Shown: positions 19,787 through 29,400, numbered from the stretch's first letter. The stretch: DNA of 64,000 bases from Alphaproteobacteria bacterium (GCA_017983635.1 JAGOBA010000012.1:83958-147957); one strand, 5' to 3'. Notes: generated by a model from the sequence alone, not told the origin. Translations and numbers: made by a program.

Positions 19787-19793
19787 CTGCGAT

Positions 19794-20444
19794 CTAGCGA
19801 TCCTTCGGCGTCTTCTTCAAGTTCTCGTCGCCCGCCCTCAGCGTCCAGGCAACGGCGCGCTTCAGCACCGCACCCACGCCCTCGTCGAAAGCTTGAACGA
19901 TATCGGGCACCCCTTCGCTGGCCGAGTCCTTGACCGACTCGAAGCTCTCCGACGCCACGATCTGCCCCAACGACGGGCGGACGAGCTTTAGGTTCACGCG
20001 CACGCGCACGATCGTCTTACCTTCTGCCGTTTTCTCGGCCTGAAACTCGCGCAACTCCGTTTTCAACACGAAGTCGGAGCGCAGACCGATCGACTGCCGC
20101 CCGACCGAGACAATCTTCTTCGTGTTCTCAAACGACTGAATGAGCAGCTGCTGCACCATGCGCGGCGCCCGGTCGGCCCAGCGCGAGCCGCCGAAGTACT
20201 TCACTTCAAGGGCCGACGGCGCGATCGCAATGCGATCGGTGTCGATCCCCTTCGCCGTCGACGGTTCCTCGACGACAAGCTGCCACGACACCGTCGGTAG
20301 ATCGTCCGGAAACGTGCTCTTGGGCGACAGCACATAGAGATCGGGCGGCGGCCCGCTACCTAAATTCGGCAGACTGCAGCCCGCCAACCCCAGCGCCAAG
20401 GCCAGCCCCACGCCAGCGCGCAACAGAATGTTCCCCACCCGCAT
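19794..20444 (-). CDS. ABC-type transport auxiliary lipoprotein (Mla/Pqi-associated)
   Basis: A 216-residue lipoprotein with signal peptide and lipobox LAGC near residue 23. It belongs to the PqiC/ABC-type auxiliary lipoprotein family: the early DLYVLSP strand and the repeated beta-strand/helix layout (WADRAPRMVQQLLIQSFENT) are typical. It would sit in the outer membrane facing the periplasm and receive lipid from the MCE protein. The ATG overlaps the mlaD stop (ATGA). Last gene of the four-gene operon. Confidence 0.85.
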   Translation of the reverse strand: MRVGNILLRAGVGLALALGLAGCSLPNLGSGPPPDLYVLSPKSTFPDDLPTVSWQLVVEEPSTAKGIDTDRIAIAPSALEVKYFGGSRWADRAPRMVQQLLIQSFENTKKIVSVGRQSIGLRSDFVLKTELREFQAEKTAEGKTIVRVRVNLKLVRPSLGQIVASESFESVKDSASEGVPDIVQAFDEGVGAVLKRAVAWTLRAGDENLKKTPKDR

Positions 20445-21313
20445 CACTTGCCCCCTGTCGGCTGATACTCGACCGCCTTGTCGCCGAAGATCAGCGACGA
20501 CGGACTGCTTTCCAAACGTTGCGCCGCGCGGTCGATCGAGGCGATCATCTGCCGCGCGTCGCCGATCGCGAGCAGCAGCTCCGGCAACCCGTTGCGCGCA
20601 AAGTCGCGCAACGGCGCGCGCGCCTCGTTCATCACGGTGCGAATGTCGCTCGCCACGCCGCGAATGTCGGCGAGCGTGGCCTTCGTGTCGCCCGCGACCA
20701 GCTTGTCGATGTTCGTCGCAATGGAGTCGAACTTGTCCGACGCCTTGGCAAGGTTCCCGGACAACCGCTCAACATGCGCGATCGTATCCGAGAACTTCTT
20801 CTCGTTTTCGCCACTCAAGAACGTCGAAAGCCGATCGAGCACCGCATTGCCCCGATTGATCAACTCCGGCGCACCCGCAAACAACTTCTGGAATGTCGAC
20901 TTGCGCGTCTCGATCACCGGATAGCGCTGATTGCCCTCCGCCACCAGCGGATTGGACTTCGAACCGCCGCCCGCAATCTGGATCGCCGCAACGCCGGTTA
21001 AGCCCTGCGTCTCGAGGCTGGCGTAGGAATCTTCTTTCACGGGCGTCAAACGCTCGACACGAACCCGAACGAGCACGTTGTTCGGATTGTCTTCATCGAG
21101 CTTGAGGTCGATCACCTCGCCGACCTTGATGCCGTTGTAGAGCACGTCGGCGGCTTTGCTGAGGCCCGAGACCGATCCCTCGAACTTGAGGTCGTAGAGC
21201 TGGTACTGCCGATTGAACTCGAACCGCCCGATCCACAGCAGGAACGCAACCGTCAGCACGGCGATGCCGATCGCAAAACTGCCGATCAACAAATGATGCG
21301 CGCGGGTTTCCAT
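20444..21313 (-). CDS. mlaD: MCE-family substrate-binding protein (MlaD type)
   Basis: A 289-residue protein with one N-terminal membrane anchor (residues about 9-30), one MCE domain (about 38-120, with LSKAADVLYNGIKVGEV) and a long helical C terminus (about 150-275). Six copies of such domains form a ring that carries phospholipid between membranes. It stands between the ATPase and lipoprotein genes, so it is the periplasmic part of an Mla-type transporter. Confidence 0.92.
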   Translation of the reverse strand: METRAHHLLIGSFAIGIAVLTVAFLLWIGRFEFNRQYQLYDLKFEGSVSGLSKAADVLYNGIKVGEVIDLKLDEDNPNNVLVRVRVERLTPVKEDSYASLETQGLTGVAAIQIAGGGSKSNPLVAEGNQRYPVIETRKSTFQKLFAGAPELINRGNAVLDRLSTFLSGENEKKFSDTIAHVERLSGNLAKASDKFDSIATNIDKLVAGDTKATLADIRGVASDIRTVMNEARAPLRDFARNGLPELLLAIGDARQMIASIDRAAQRLESSPSSLIFGDKAVEYQPTGGK

Positions 21314-21330
21314 GACAGACGCTCCTTACC

Positions 21331-22116
21331 TCAAGATCTTGGTGGCGCAGACTTGGCGGCCATCGCCGCCCGCCCGCGCGGACCATGAAAATACTCACGA
21401 ATCCAGGGATGTTCCTGGGTCATCAATTCGTCGATTGTACCCGTGACGAGCACTTTTTTCTCGGCCAGCACGGCTATCCGGTCGCAGATTGCGTAAAGAC
21501 TGTCGAGGTCGTGGGTCACCATAAAGACGGTTAAGCCCAAGGTAGCCTGCAGACTGCGGATCAGCTCGTCGAACGCCGATGCGCCGATCGGGTCCAAGCC
21601 GGCTGTCGGCTCGTCCAAAAACACAATCTCCGGATCGAGCGCCAGCGCCCGCGCCAGCCCGGCGCGTTTGCGCATACCGCCCGAAAGCTCGGACGGAAAC
21701 TTAGGCCCCGCTTCCGGCGGCAGACCGACCAACCCGATCTTCAGCGCCGCAATCTCGTCCATCAACTTCTGCGGCATATGCAGATGCTCTTTCAGCGCGA
21801 CCTGAATGTTCTGTGCAACGGTCAGCGACGAGAACAGCGCGCCGTCCTGGAACAGCACGCCCCAGCGCCGCTCGACCGCTCGCTCTTCCGCAGCACTCAT
21901 CACGCCGCGCGTTTTTCCGAAAACATCGATCCGTCCGGCGGCCGGCTTGTTGATCCCAAGAATCGTGCGCAGCAGCACCGACTTACCGGTCCCCGATCCG
22001 CCGACAATGCCCAACACCTCGCCTTTGTAGATGTCGAGATCCAGACGGTCGTGAATGACTTGCGACCCGAACTGATTGCGTAAGCCTCGAACCTCGATGA
22101 TCGTTTCGCGCGCCAT
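21331..22116 (-). CDS. mlaF: Lipid-transport ABC ATPase (MlaF type)
   Basis: A 261-residue ABC ATPase. Walker A is GGSGTGKS, the signature is LSGGMRKRAGLARAL, Walker B is IVFLDEPTAGLDP, and the switch histidine is in VTHDLDS. LSGGM with KRA is typical of MlaF. It lies 3 bp after the permease stop and 17 bp before mlaD. It energises retrograde or anterograde phospholipid traffic from the cytoplasmic face. Confidence 0.95.
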   Translation of the reverse strand: MARETIIEVRGLRNQFGSQVIHDRLDLDIYKGEVLGIVGGSGTGKSVLLRTILGINKPAAGRIDVFGKTRGVMSAAEERAVERRWGVLFQDGALFSSLTVAQNIQVALKEHLHMPQKLMDEIAALKIGLVGLPPEAGPKFPSELSGGMRKRAGLARALALDPEIVFLDEPTAGLDPIGASAFDELIRSLQATLGLTVFMVTHDLDSLYAICDRIAVLAEKKVLVTGTIDELMTQEHPWIREYFHGPRGRAAMAAKSAPPRS

Positions 22117-22119
22117 CGC

Positions 22120-23256
22120 TCAGATCCCAAGCTTCACAAAGAGGATCGAGAAGATCGCGTCGACCACGATCACCGTGAAGATACCTTCGACGACCGACGC
22201 CGTGGTGCGCTGACCGACCGACTCCGCACTGCCTTCAACTTTCAGCCCTTCGAAACATCCGATCATCGCAATCAATAGCCCGAACACCGGCGCCTTGATG
22301 AACGCGACGCCGGCGTCCCACGCATCGACCGCGTCGCGCAGGCGCTCGATATACATCGCCGGCGACATGCCGAGCTCCGTCCACACGACGAGCCCGCCGC
22401 CCAAAAGCCCCATCATCGCCGAGATGAAACCCAACACCGGCATCATGATGAGCAGCGCCACCACCCGCGGCAGAACCAACACCTCCATCGGATCAAGCCC
22501 GAGCGTGCGCATCGCATCGACCTCTTCGCGCAGCTTCATCGAGCCGATCTGAGCCGTGAACGCGCTGCCCGACCGGCCCGCCACCATGATCGCGGTTAGA
22601 AGAATGCCGATTTCGCGCATGAACGACACGGCGACCAGATTGACCGTAAAGATCTCGCCGCCAAACCGGCGCAGCTGCTCCGACCCCTGATAGGCAAGCA
22701 CCGCCCCGATCAAGAATGAGATCAGGCTGACGATCGGAACCGCGTTCAGTCCGGTCTGCTCCATGTGATAGGCGGTCGACGTAAGCCGCATCCGGGTGGG
22801 ATTGACGATCGTCTTGCCCAGCGTCTCCAACACCAGCCCGAAGAAACCGACCAGATCGCGCCCCGTCCGCCCGCCTTCGTCGAGAGCGCTTCCCATACGC
22901 GCCACGAGGTTCGTGAAGATGTTCCCGACCGGCGGTTCGACCTTGATCGGCTTGTCCGCCCGTGCGACCGCATTTATCAGCGTCGTGTGTGCGCCCGTGG
23001 CGCCGGCTATCGTCACCGTCGAGCCAGCACGTTCCAGCGTCCGCCCGGTTCGGTAAATGAGCCAGGCCCCCGCCGTGTCGAGCCGGCCTAAATGGGACAA
23101 GTCAAAGGTTGCCGCCCGCCGCTGAAACGCGTCGATCGCCTGCAACGACTTGTCGATTGTCTCGGCGTGGCGCACCACCCAGTCGCCCTGGGGCCGCAGC
23201 ATTAGCGACGACGCGTCCTCAGACACGTCAAGCCACGCTTGAACCTCCCCGGTCAT
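22120..23256 (-). CDS. mlaE: Lipid-transport ABC permease with N-terminal STAS domain (MlaB-MlaE fusion)
   Basis: A 378-residue protein. The first roughly 100 residues form an MlaB-like STAS domain (FDLSHLGRLDTAGAWLIYRTG). The remainder is the MlaE permease, with FREIGxLLTAIMVAGRSGSAF-type signature seen as MREIGILLTAIMVAG and EEVDAMRTLGLDPMEVLVLPR. The separate mlaB gene of enteric bacteria is thus fused here. The start is ATG 23256; longer upstream frames are not conserved-looking. First gene of the Mla operon. Confidence 0.93.
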   Translation of the reverse strand: MTGEVQAWLDVSEDASSLMLRPQGDWVVRHAETIDKSLQAIDAFQRRAATFDLSHLGRLDTAGAWLIYRTGRTLERAGSTVTIAGATGAHTTLINAVARADKPIKVEPPVGNIFTNLVARMGSALDEGGRTGRDLVGFFGLVLETLGKTIVNPTRMRLTSTAYHMEQTGLNAVPIVSLISFLIGAVLAYQGSEQLRRFGGEIFTVNLVAVSFMREIGILLTAIMVAGRSGSAFTAQIGSMKLREEVDAMRTLGLDPMEVLVLPRVVALLIMMPVLGFISAMMGLLGGGLVVWTELGMSPAMYIERLRDAVDAWDAGVAFIKAPVFGLLIAMIGCFEGLKVEGSAESVGQRTTASVVEGIFTVIVVDAIFSILFVKLGI

Positions 23257-23304
23257 GCACGCTCGCCCCGCCAACGCCACACGGCGCACCCGCTTGCACC
23301 GTTT

Positions 23305-23321
23305 ACTCTCGAATCGAGAGT
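23305..23321. promoter_or_regulatory. Perfect palindrome upstream of the Mla operon
   Basis: ACTCTCGAATCGAGAGT is a perfect palindrome (8-bp arms, one central base), 48 bp before the mlaE start and 194 bp before the divergent TMEM143-like gene. It is a candidate operator for an unidentified regulator of lipid transport. A hairpin role is less likely because the loop would be too small. Confidence 0.5.
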
Positions 23322-23515
23322 GTGCCCGCGCGACCAAACCGCAGCAAGTTCGTCTGCAAGTTGCGCGCCACAGCCGCACAAGTAGTTAAGCCGCAGTGAT
23401 CGGCCGCACACCCCGGCGCTTGCCTTAGTGCCAAACTCGGCCAAAATCGATTCGATCTGGGGTCTTAGGCGGTGCTTCTCGCATCCCGGTTACGCCGATC
23501 GGGAGACGGAATCTG

Positions 23516-24841
23516 ATGACGGCCGAAAGCCACACACCGGAGAATTCGCACGGTCCTGCCCCCGGCGACCCGATGCACTTCGTCCCCGTGCTGAAGGCCG
23601 ACCTAGTCGCCGCCCTCGCGAACGAGAACATCGCCAAGGATCAATTCGCCGACTTCCACACCCTCTGCACCTTCTTGGGTGCCTATTTTCATCACGACTT
23701 CTACGACGAACTGACCGAGCTAAAGGACCTCTACGCCTGGTTTGCGCCGAGCGGTCCCCGACCGTTGCGCCGCGACGACCGCGACGCGGAGAGCGCGTAC
23801 AAGACGTTGGTGTCGACATTCGAAAGCGTCATGGCACGCGCGAACTTCATGGAGCTGCCGAAGGCCGAAGTCGGCGCGCTCGGCGGCGACCACCCGCTGC
23901 TCGACGTCAAGACCCGCACGCCGTTTGAGGCCTACGAAGCTGTCCGCATCTTCTACCGCGGCCGCAACACGCAAACCGTCACCCAAGCCGCCGCGCTCGG
24001 CTTCAGGGGCAAGCCCGTTGTGCTTGACGGATTCAACGATGTGGTCGTGTTCGTCCGCTTCCGCCAGGACGTCAGTCAAAAGCGCAAAGGTCTAAGTCTA
24101 ACCCGTGGCCGCCAAGCCCTCCCGGGCGGCGCCGAACCCGGCAGCATCATGGTCAAGTACTTTCGCAATATCACACGCGTCGAGTTGCCGATGCTGCTGC
24201 CGGAAGTGAATGTTGTGATGAGCCGCAAAGATGCGTTCCTGCTCGGCGGCCCCGCACTCTTGGGCGGTATCCCTGTCGCGCTGAACATTGTACCCGCGCT
24301 GTCCGTTGTCTTCCTCGTGATCGGTGCTTATCTCGGCATCTCCGGTGCGGTAACGCAAGACAAGCTGATGAAAGCAGTCGGTGCCCTCTCAGTTTTGATC
24401 GGCGCGGGTGCTTTCATGTTTCGTCAGTACTCGAACTATTCCTTCCGCAAGTTGAAGTACCAAAAGAAGGTCGCCGACAACATCTACTTCAAGAACGTCA
24501 CCAACGATGCCGGCGTCTTCGAAACGCTGATCGGCACCGCCGAGGACCAAGAAGTGAAAGAGGTCATCCTCGCCTACCACGCGCTGCACGCCTGGGGGCC
24601 GGCCGCGCATGCGGGCGAACTCGACCGCCGTATCGAGGCATGGCTCAAGACCACGTTTGGCGTGAATATCGATTTCGAGGTCTCCGACGCCCTTTCGAAA
24701 CTCGAAGGATTGGGCTTCCTGACCCAGAAAGACGGTAAAATGGCGGTCATCCCCCTGCCCGACGCCCTCGCCCGTCTCGACACGCTCTGGGATCGGCTCT
24801 ACGACTTCTCCAAGTCGGCGCACGTCCACGCCGCAGCATGA
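23516..24841 (+). CDS. TMEM143-like DUF3754 membrane protein
   Basis: A 441-residue protein with a soluble N-terminal domain, two adjacent membrane segments near residues 240-300 (GGIPVALNIVPALSVVFLVI and VGALSVLIGAGAFMF), and a C-terminal domain with FRQYSNYSFRKLKYQKKVADN. This motif region is the DUF3754 signature shared with the mitochondrial protein TMEM143, whose function is not known. It lies 17 bp before a CHASE2 cyclase gene, so the two are likely co-transcribed. Confidence 0.82.
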   Translation: MTAESHTPENSHGPAPGDPMHFVPVLKADLVAALANENIAKDQFADFHTLCTFLGAYFHHDFYDELTELKDLYAWFAPSGPRPLRRDDRDAESAYKTLVSTFESVMARANFMELPKAEVGALGGDHPLLDVKTRTPFEAYEAVRIFYRGRNTQTVTQAAALGFRGKPVVLDGFNDVVVFVRFRQDVSQKRKGLSLTRGRQALPGGAEPGSIMVKYFRNITRVELPMLLPEVNVVMSRKDAFLLGGPALLGGIPVALNIVPALSVVFLVIGAYLGISGAVTQDKLMKAVGALSVLIGAGAFMFRQYSNYSFRKLKYQKKVADNIYFKNVTNDAGVFETLIGTAEDQEVKEVILAYHALHAWGPAAHAGELDRRIEAWLKTTFGVNIDFEVSDALSKLEGLGFLTQKDGKMAVIPLPDALARLDTLWDRLYDFSKSAHVHAAA

Positions 24842-24858
24842 GGGGCTAATCGGGGGAC

Positions 24859-27192
24859 ATGGCACAACGCGACACCACCACGCGCGAAAGCGCGCTCGCG
24901 ATGGCCGGCCTCTCCGGCCTGCTCAGGTGGCTGGGGATCGTGCCGTGGGCGATGCTTGCGTTTGCAACGCTGATTCACGCCTTTGATCCCGGCAACGTCG
25001 TCGAGTCGCTGCGAACCCAAGTCTTCGACTTCTATCAACGCGCAAGCCCAAGACCCTACGTCAATCCCAACGACACAATCGGGCTGCAAGTTCGCTACGT
25101 CGACATCGACGAGGAGAGTATTAAGCGCATCGGTCAGTGGCCTTGGCCAAGATCGACAGTCGCCAAACTCGTTCGCAATCTGGGTGAGATGGGGACCGCC
25201 GTCGTTGCCTTCGACATCGTCTTCGCCGAGGCCGACAATACTTCACCCGAGCAGCTGGCAAAGCGCCTGCCTCCTGGCACGGAGTGGGATGCAACACGAC
25301 AACAATTAAGCGGCCTGCCCCGCAACGACGCGATCCTGACCGACGCGATCAAATCCGTTTCGACGGTAACCGGCTTTGCCTTCAACAACGAAAGCGGCGG
25401 CCGTGCACCGCGGCGAACAGGTGGTGAATCCGTCCTGGGCGATGGCAAACCGCTTGCCGCGCTCCCGCGCCAAATCGGCGTCACCACGACAATGCCCGAA
25501 CTTGAAGAAGCCGCCGCCGGCAATGGCTCATTCAACGTAGTCATCTCGCAGCGCGAGGATTTGGTCGTCCGCAAGGTTCCGCTGCTGTTCAAATACCAAA
25601 ACAAGATCTACCCAAGCCTGACCTTGGAAGTCCTGCGTGTCCTCACGGAAAAGATCGGTCAACGCGGAACTTTGCTGATCTCAACGCCGGGAACCGACAA
25701 AGAGGTCGCAGCCGGCAACGCGGACAGAATCATCTCGCTGCGCATTGGCGACATCGTCATTCCAACGACCGAGAATGCGGAGCTTTGGCTTCACTACACC
25801 GACGAGGAGAGCGCGAAGAAGGCGACGTTCAAGCGGGCGATACCGGCTTGGCAAGTTCTTGACGGTACGGCCGATCGCTCGCTGCTTGAAAGCTCCGCGG
25901 TGTTCATTGGAACCAGCGCGCCGGGCCTGCTCGACCTTCGTCCGACGCCGACAAATCCCGCTATGCCCGGCGTCGAAGTACACGTGCAGGCCCTGGAACA
26001 GATGCTCTTGGGCCACCATCTGGAGCGCCCCGACTTTGCGCTTGGCTTTGAGCTCATCTTCGCAACCTTGATCGGGCTTGGCGTGTTGCTCCTGATCGTA
26101 CGTGTCCCGGTCTTCTGGATCGCAAGCGTAGCGATACTCGCCGTGGTCTTCGCAGTGGGCTTTTCATGGTACGCGTTTACGCAATGGCATTGGCTTGTTG
26201 ATCCGATCGCGGCCTCCGTAAACATCGCCCTCGTCTTCGCCTCCGCCAGCCTCGTCAAGTTCATGCGCACCGAGGCGGAGCGCCGCACGGTGCGCAGCGC
26301 CTTCGCGCAGTACCTGCCGCCCGATGTTGTGGAGAGCATCGCCAACGACCCGTCGAAACTGAAACTCGGCGGCGAGACGCGCGAACTCTCGATCATGTTC
26401 TGCGACATCCGCGGCTTCACCCCGATCGCCGAAAGCTTCCGCGCCGACCCGCAAGGCCTGACCAAGCTCATCAACCGTGCGCTCACCCCACTCTCGCGCG
26501 AGGTGCTGAACCACCACGGCACAATCGACAAGTATATCGGCGACTGCGTCATGGCGTTCTGGAACGCGCCGCTTGACGATGCCGATCACGCGACGCATGC
26601 CTGCGAATGCGCGCTCGCCATGATGGACGCGCTCATCGTGCTGAACCAGGAACTGACGGCCGAAGGCTTTTACAAGTCCCACAAGGTCAATCAAATCGAC
26701 GTCTCGATCGGCCTGAACACTGGCACCTGCGTCGTCGGCAATATGGGCTCCGAACTGCGCTTCGACTATTCGGCGCTGGGCGATGCCGTCAACATCTCCG
26801 CCCGCATCCAATCCTTCGCCGGCAACTACGGCTTCCCGATCGCGATCGGCGAAGACACCGAGATGATCGTGAATGAGAAGTTCGCCTTCCTCGAACTCGA
26901 CTACATCGCCGTTAAGGGTCGCGCCACGCCGACACACATCTACGCCCTGATGGGCCACGCCCACGTGCGCGAAACAAAGACGTTCCAGGACATCGAAGCG
27001 ATACTGCAAGTCCTGTTCGCGGCCTTCCGCTCAAAGGATTGGGCTGGCGCTAGAGACGCCATCGCCCGCGGCCGTAGCCTCACCGGCGCCCCGGCTGCGA
27101 TCTTCGACACTTATGAATCGCGCATCAATCACTACGAGCACGAACCGCCGCCCAAGAATTGGGACGGCGCCTGGTCGGCCAAGGAAAAGTGA
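24859..27192 (+). CDS. CHASE2-domain adenylate/guanylate cyclase
   Basis: A 777-residue class III nucleotide cyclase. One N-terminal membrane segment, a periplasmic CHASE2 sensor (residues about 50-385, with DIDEESIKRIGQWPWPRS), three membrane segments (about 395-465), then the catalytic domain (about 500-690). The metal aspartates are in MFCDIRGFTP and KYIGDCVMAFWNAP, and the transition-state region is seen in GDAVNISARIQS. It would make cAMP (or cGMP) in response to an extracytoplasmic cue. A GGGGGA ribosome site precedes ATG 24859. Its TGA overlaps the next gene's GTG. Confidence 0.92.
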   Translation: MAQRDTTTRESALAMAGLSGLLRWLGIVPWAMLAFATLIHAFDPGNVVESLRTQVFDFYQRASPRPYVNPNDTIGLQVRYVDIDEESIKRIGQWPWPRSTVAKLVRNLGEMGTAVVAFDIVFAEADNTSPEQLAKRLPPGTEWDATRQQLSGLPRNDAILTDAIKSVSTVTGFAFNNESGGRAPRRTGGESVLGDGKPLAALPRQIGVTTTMPELEEAAAGNGSFNVVISQREDLVVRKVPLLFKYQNKIYPSLTLEVLRVLTEKIGQRGTLLISTPGTDKEVAAGNADRIISLRIGDIVIPTTENAELWLHYTDEESAKKATFKRAIPAWQVLDGTADRSLLESSAVFIGTSAPGLLDLRPTPTNPAMPGVEVHVQALEQMLLGHHLERPDFALGFELIFATLIGLGVLLLIVRVPVFWIASVAILAVVFAVGFSWYAFTQWHWLVDPIAASVNIALVFASASLVKFMRTEAERRTVRSAFAQYLPPDVVESIANDPSKLKLGGETRELSIMFCDIRGFTPIAESFRADPQGLTKLINRALTPLSREVLNHHGTIDKYIGDCVMAFWNAPLDDADHATHACECALAMMDALIVLNQELTAEGFYKSHKVNQIDVSIGLNTGTCVVGNMGSELRFDYSALGDAVNISARIQSFAGNYGFPIAIGEDTEMIVNEKFAFLELDYIAVKGRATPTHIYALMGHAHVRETKTFQDIEAILQVLFAAFRSKDWAGARDAIARGRSLTGAPAAIFDTYESRINHYEHEPPPKNWDGAWSAKEK

Positions 27193-28169
27193 GCGCGCGG
27201 CTCGCCGTCGCCGACGAGCGCTGGCCGCTGCGCGAACCCTTCCGCATCTCGCGCGGCACTAAAACCGAAGCCCACGTCGTCGTCGCCACCATCGAACGCG
27301 GGGGCCGCCTCGGGCGCGGCGAGTGCGTGCCCTACGCCCGTTACGGCGAAACCGTCACCGGCGTGATCGCAACGATCGAGTCCGCGCGCAACGACATCGA
27401 AGCCGGCGCCACGCGCCAAGATCTGCTCCGCCTGATGAGGCCCGGCGCCGCCCGGAACGCCCTCGACTGCGCACTCTGGGACCTAGAAGCCAAAGAGGCC
27501 GGCCGCCGCGTGTGGGACCTGGCCGGTCTCCCCGAGCCCCGCCCCGCAACGACCGCCCTCACGATCGCGCTTAACGAACCCGCCGCAATGGCTGCCGCAA
27601 CCCACGCCGCGAACGCGCCGCTCCTCAAGGTGAAGCTTGGGAGCGCCGACGACATGACCCGCCTCGCCGCAGTCCGCGCGGCAAGCCCCACCGCCACTCT
27701 CATCGTCGATCCCAATGAAGCCTGGAGCTTCGACCAACTCGAAAGCTACGGCGCGCAATTGAACCGCCTCGGCGTCACATTGATTGAACAACCGCTGCCC
27801 GCCGACGCCGACGCAAACCTCGCCGGCCACTCCTCGCCGGTCCCGATCTGCGCCGACGAAGCCCTGCACACCGCAGCCGACCTGCGCGGCATCGCCGGCA
27901 AATACGCCGCCATCAACATCAAGCTCGACAAGACCGGCGGCCTGACCGCGGCCCTCGAACTCGCACGCGAAGCACAAAATTCGGGATTGTCGATCATGAT
28001 CGGCTGCATGGTGTCGACGTCCCTTTCCATGGCCCCCGCCTTTGTGCTTTCAAGCATGGCGCACTTCATCGATTTGGACGGCCCCTTGCTCCTCGCCAAA
28101 GATCGCCAGCCCGGCATCCGCTACGACGGCACACGCATGTTCGCGCCTGCGCGCGAACTGTGGGGTTGA
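27189..28169 (+). CDS. Dipeptide epimerase (enolase superfamily)
   Basis: A 326-residue muconate-lactonizing subgroup enzyme. The catalytic KxK is in LLKVKLG, metal ligands are in VDPNEAW, IEQPLP and CADEAL, and the second-face lysine is in NIKLDKTGG, a pattern of L-Ala-D/L-Glu epimerases and the related D-glutamate pathway enzyme DgcA. The start is GTG 27189, overlapping the cyclase stop (GTGA), with AAGGAA upstream. It is followed 2 bp later by an M14-like peptidase, suggesting peptidoglycan-peptide recycling. Confidence 0.9.
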   Translation: MSARLAVADERWPLREPFRISRGTKTEAHVVVATIERGGRLGRGECVPYARYGETVTGVIATIESARNDIEAGATRQDLLRLMRPGAARNALDCALWDLEAKEAGRRVWDLAGLPEPRPATTALTIALNEPAAMAAATHAANAPLLKVKLGSADDMTRLAAVRAASPTATLIVDPNEAWSFDQLESYGAQLNRLGVTLIEQPLPADADANLAGHSSPVPICADEALHTAADLRGIAGKYAAINIKLDKTGGLTAALELAREAQNSGLSIMIGCMVSTSLSMAPAFVLSSMAHFIDLDGPLLLAKDRQPGIRYDGTRMFAPARELWG

Positions 28170-28171
28170 TC

Positions 28172-29254
28172 ATGAGCAAAGACTTCTTCGCCGCCAACTA
28201 CACCGAGGCCCGGCAAAAATTCCTGGCCGCGGCAACGGCGCGGGGCTGCACGCTCACCGCACACCTGAACCCGCACGCCAAGGGCCCGAACGGCGAGGAC
28301 CTGAATGTCGACGTCGCAGTCGCAGGCCCTGCCGGCGGGAAGGTCGGCCTGCTTCTGATCTCCGGCACGCACGGCGTCGAGGCGTATGCTGGCTCCGCCT
28401 GCCAGGTCGGCTGGCTTAAGAACAACCGCAACGACGCTTGGCCGCCCGAACTTAAAGTCGTGATGATCCACGCACTGAACCCCTACGGCTTCGCGTGGAA
28501 CCGCCGCGTCACCGAAGATAACGTCGACCTGAACCGCAATTTCGTCGACCACAGCGCGCCCTACCCGACGAACGGCGGCTACGAACAACTGAAGCTCGCG
28601 ATCGCCCCGCCCGACCTTGGCGCGGAAACCTTGCGCCGCGGCAGCGAACTCTTCCGCGACTTCATCAAGGAATATGGCCCCTTCACGATGCAGGAAGCGG
28701 TCAGCAAAGGCCAATACGCCCACCCGGACGGCATGTACTTCGGCGGCAACCGCGAACAATGGTCGGCCGGCATCGTCAAGCACGTCGTCCGCCGCGAACT
28801 TGCGCATTGCCGGCGAGTCGGCGTCATCGACTTCCACACCGGCCTTGGCCCCTATGGCCACGGTGAACTCATCAGCGAAGAATCACCCGAGACGCCGGCC
28901 TACGCCCGCGCCAAAGCGTGGTGGCCCGACATCTGCTCGACGCAAGCCGGGGACTCTGTTTCCGCGGCCGTGCTGGGCTCGATCGATTCTTGCATCCCGG
29001 GCCTCCTGCTGCGCAGCGACGTCGCGATGGCGTGCCTGGAGTTCGGTACCGTCTCGACGTTTGAGGTTTTCATGGCTCTTCGCGCCGACAACTGGCTCCA
29101 CACCCTGGGCGATCCCAAAGGCCCCGAAGCCGCCGAAATCAAGGCCCAAATCCGCGGCGCCTTCTACCCGGACCGAGATGACTGGAAAGACATGATCTGG
29201 AGGCGCGGCGAAGCCGTCATGTCCCAAGCGATTGCAGGGCTAACCGCACCCTGA
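28172..29254 (+). CDS. DUF2817 M14-like metallopeptidase
   Basis: A 360-residue protein related to zinc carboxypeptidases. The first two zinc ligands are the HxxE pair in GTHGVEAY, a third histidine is in IDFHTGLGP, and a late glutamate lies in CLEFGTVS. The family is annotated DUF2817; specific substrates are unknown. The start is ATG 28172, 2 bp after the epimerase stop. Together with the epimerase it fits degradation of D-amino-acid-containing peptides. Confidence 0.85.
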   Translation: MSKDFFAANYTEARQKFLAAATARGCTLTAHLNPHAKGPNGEDLNVDVAVAGPAGGKVGLLLISGTHGVEAYAGSACQVGWLKNNRNDAWPPELKVVMIHALNPYGFAWNRRVTEDNVDLNRNFVDHSAPYPTNGGYEQLKLAIAPPDLGAETLRRGSELFRDFIKEYGPFTMQEAVSKGQYAHPDGMYFGGNREQWSAGIVKHVVRRELAHCRRVGVIDFHTGLGPYGHGELISEESPETPAYARAKAWWPDICSTQAGDSVSAAVLGSIDSCIPGLLLRSDVAMACLEFGTVSTFEVFMALRADNWLHTLGDPKGPEAAEIKAQIRGAFYPDRDDWKDMIWRRGEAVMSQAIAGLTAP

Positions 29255-29319
29255 GCCCCCTTGCGCTAAGGGTCATCGATGCGACACACTGCACCGGTTA
29301 GCCATCCAGAGGTGCTCCC

Positions 29320-29400
29320 ATGAAAAAAGCCTGGCGCAAGCCCAAAGTCCGCGAAATCTCGGCCGCGATGGAAATCAACTGCTACTGCTCCGCCGAATAG
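29320..29400 (+). CDS. pqqA: PQQ precursor peptide PqqA
   Basis: A 26-residue peptide beginning MKKAWRKPKV and ending MEINCYCSAE. The Glu and Tyr that are crosslinked to form pyrroloquinoline quinone are E18 and Y22, in the invariant E-x3-Y spacing. Two cysteines flank the tyrosine. It is positioned 76 bp before pqqB, as usual for this gene. Confidence 0.95.
   Translation: MKKAWRKPKVREISAAMEINCYCSAE

Noticed and set aside
22120..23256. STAS-MlaE fusion as a novel architecture
   Set aside because: Fusion of an MlaB-like STAS domain to the permease is widespread in proteobacteria.
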